The notes under the pieces were generated by a model. The model did not search any database. It was not told the DNA's origin and saw nothing but the letters and a program-made list of their open reading frames with translations. Of a stretch of 5,679 nt of DNA, positions 5,272 to 5,679 are shown one piece after another (the stretch's first letter is position 1; the number at the start of each line of letters is the position of its first letter). The position numbers and the translations under genes are program-made. The stretch is taken from contig UQRG01000102.1 in the NCBI GenBank assembly GCA_900543365.1, positions 1 through 5,679 on the forward strand. The letters run 5' to 3'. The DNA is from an uncultured Eubacterium sp. (lineage in GTDB: Bacteria > Bacillota > Clostridia > Lachnospirales > CAG-274).

Positions 5272-5553
5272 TTAAAAAATTTCCCTTTCTACATCATCGA
5301 TAACTGCATCGGTATTTCTTTCTATGTAGTTAAGCACATTGTCTATAATTTCATCAGCGTGTCTTACCTGATTTGTAACACATACAAAGCCAATTACAAT
5401 TGACTTATGAATATCTTGTCTATCTACTTCAGCTATTGAAATATTAAACTTATGTTTAGCTTTTTCTATAATACTTTTCACAACCATTCTTTTCTCTTTA
5501 AGAGAATTACACCAATCGGCTGTTAAATAAACTGTACAAGAACCAATAATCAT
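5272..5553 (-). CDS. DUF503 / YlxP-like small protein
   Basis: The 93-residue product matches the DUF503 family (YlxP of Bacillus). It has the N-terminal strand MIIGSCTVYL, the family's SLKEKR motif (17-22) leading into a helix MVVKSIIEKAKHKF (23-36), the conserved NISIAEVDRQD (37-47), a second strand IVIGFVCVTN, and a C-terminal helix. I expect a compact alpha/beta fold of the ferredoxin type. The biochemical role of the family is not settled. In Bacillus ylxP lies in the nusA-infB-rbfA operon, which suggests a link to translation or ribosome assembly; here it stands upstream of tig, another ribosome-linked gene. An in-frame TTG at 5568 would add five residues but overlaps the Shine-Dalgarno, so the ATG at 5553 (GGAGG at 5566-5562, 8 bases of spacing) is the start. 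No hairpin terminator separates it from tig, so read-through is possible. Confidence 0.9.
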   Translation of the reverse strand: MIIGSCTVYLTADWCNSLKEKRMVVKSIIEKAKHKFNISIAEVDRQDIHKSIVIGFVCVTNQVRHADEIIDNVLNYIERNTDAVIDDVEREIF

Positions 5554-5561
5554 AAGTTCCA

Positions 5562-5566
5562 CCTCC
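5562..5566 (-). promoter_or_regulatory. Ribosome binding site that fixes the DUF503 gene start
   Basis: GGAGG on the minus strand lies 8 bases before the ATG at 5553. The upstream TTG alternative at 5568-5566 overlaps this site and cannot use it. Confidence 0.85.
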
Positions 5567-5572
5567 AATTTT

Positions 5573-5601
5573 ATTTTAAACCATCTATAATTTTATTTCA
5601 A
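5573..5601 (-). promoter_or_regulatory. Candidate promoter of the DUF503 gene
   Basis: On the minus strand TTGAAA (5601-5596, 5 of 6) and TAAAAT (5578-5573, 5 of 6) are spaced by exactly 17 bases. The start would fall near 5566, right at the Shine-Dalgarno, which makes an unusually short leader of 12-15 bases. The hexamers are good, but the tight geometry and AT-rich context lower confidence. A promoter further upstream is possible. Confidence 0.4.
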
Positions 5602-5611
5602 CTATTTAATT

Positions 5612-5627
5612 GTAAAATACATTTTAC
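5612..5627. repeat. Palindrome GTAAAAT-AC-ATTTTAC upstream of the DUF503 promoter
   Basis: Two perfect 7-base arms flank a 2-base centre. It lies 10 bases upstream of the candidate -35 at 5601, a position suited to an activator or a repressor. The rest of 5579-5679 is AT-rich with no open frame or RNA gene that I can support. I cannot name a regulator, and chance is possible in such DNA. Confidence 0.35.
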
Positions 5628-5679
5628 TATTATTAACATATACTTATTATTTATACATCCTTGTTTTATTAATATTTAA

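Noticed and set aside
5244..5275. Terminator between the DUF503 gene and tig made of A-run and T-run
   Set aside because: The A-run (5274 side) and T-run could pair, but the stem would have no G-C pairs, so it is unlikely to terminate transcription.

Overview
The window is an AT-rich piece of a low-GC Gram-positive chromosome. It most likely comes from a clostridial anaerobe of the Lachnospiraceae type. The reasons are the strong AAGGAGG ribosome binding sites, the tig-clpP-clpX gene order, and a divergent type IIA topoisomerase B subunit of a kind I associate with that family. The family-level assignment is inference. I see no rRNA, tRNA, insertion sequence, CRISPR array or defence cassette.

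Layout from left to right. Positions 1-682 (minus) hold the first 227 residues of a ParE/GyrB-like topoisomerase subunit that runs off the left edge. Positions 683-969 are a divergent intergenic region. It holds a perfect palindrome that contains a consensus -35 for the topoisomerase gene, a candidate promoter for the rightward gene, and two inverted repeats in that gene's leader. Positions 970-1383 (plus) encode a small orphan P-loop protein of unknown function, followed by a strong terminator. Positions 1426-1895 (minus) hold a LURP-one/YxjI-like gene broken by a one-base frameshift at a run of seven A; its stop codon lies inside the T-run of the opposing terminator. A bidirectional hairpin at 1920-1946 separates it from clpX. 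The minus-strand block tig (3922-5196), clpP (3252-3836), clpX (1956-3239) then follows, with a DUF503/YlxP-like gene (5272-5553) upstream and AT-rich promoter DNA to the right edge.

The core is a protein quality-control cluster. Trigger factor binds nascent chains at the ribosome. ClpX recognises and unfolds substrates and feeds them to the ClpP peptidase. A good extended -10 promoter lies directly before tig, and clpP and clpX are tightly coupled (the clpP stop abuts the clpX RBS). Between tig and clpP sits a 16-pair stem-loop that is fully paired only in the transcribed strand, so tig and clpPX output could be uncoupled at the RNA level. No CtsR or CIRCE heat-shock operator was seen.

For tig, clpP and the DUF503 gene the longest open frame begins upstream of the real start; Shine-Dalgarno placement gives shorter proteins (424, 194 and 93 aa). 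I did not find a convincing undescribed multi-gene system. The best leads are the frameshifted LURP-one gene, the orphan P-loop protein with its structured leader, the tig-clpP stem-loop, and the topoisomerase with its palindromic promoter.
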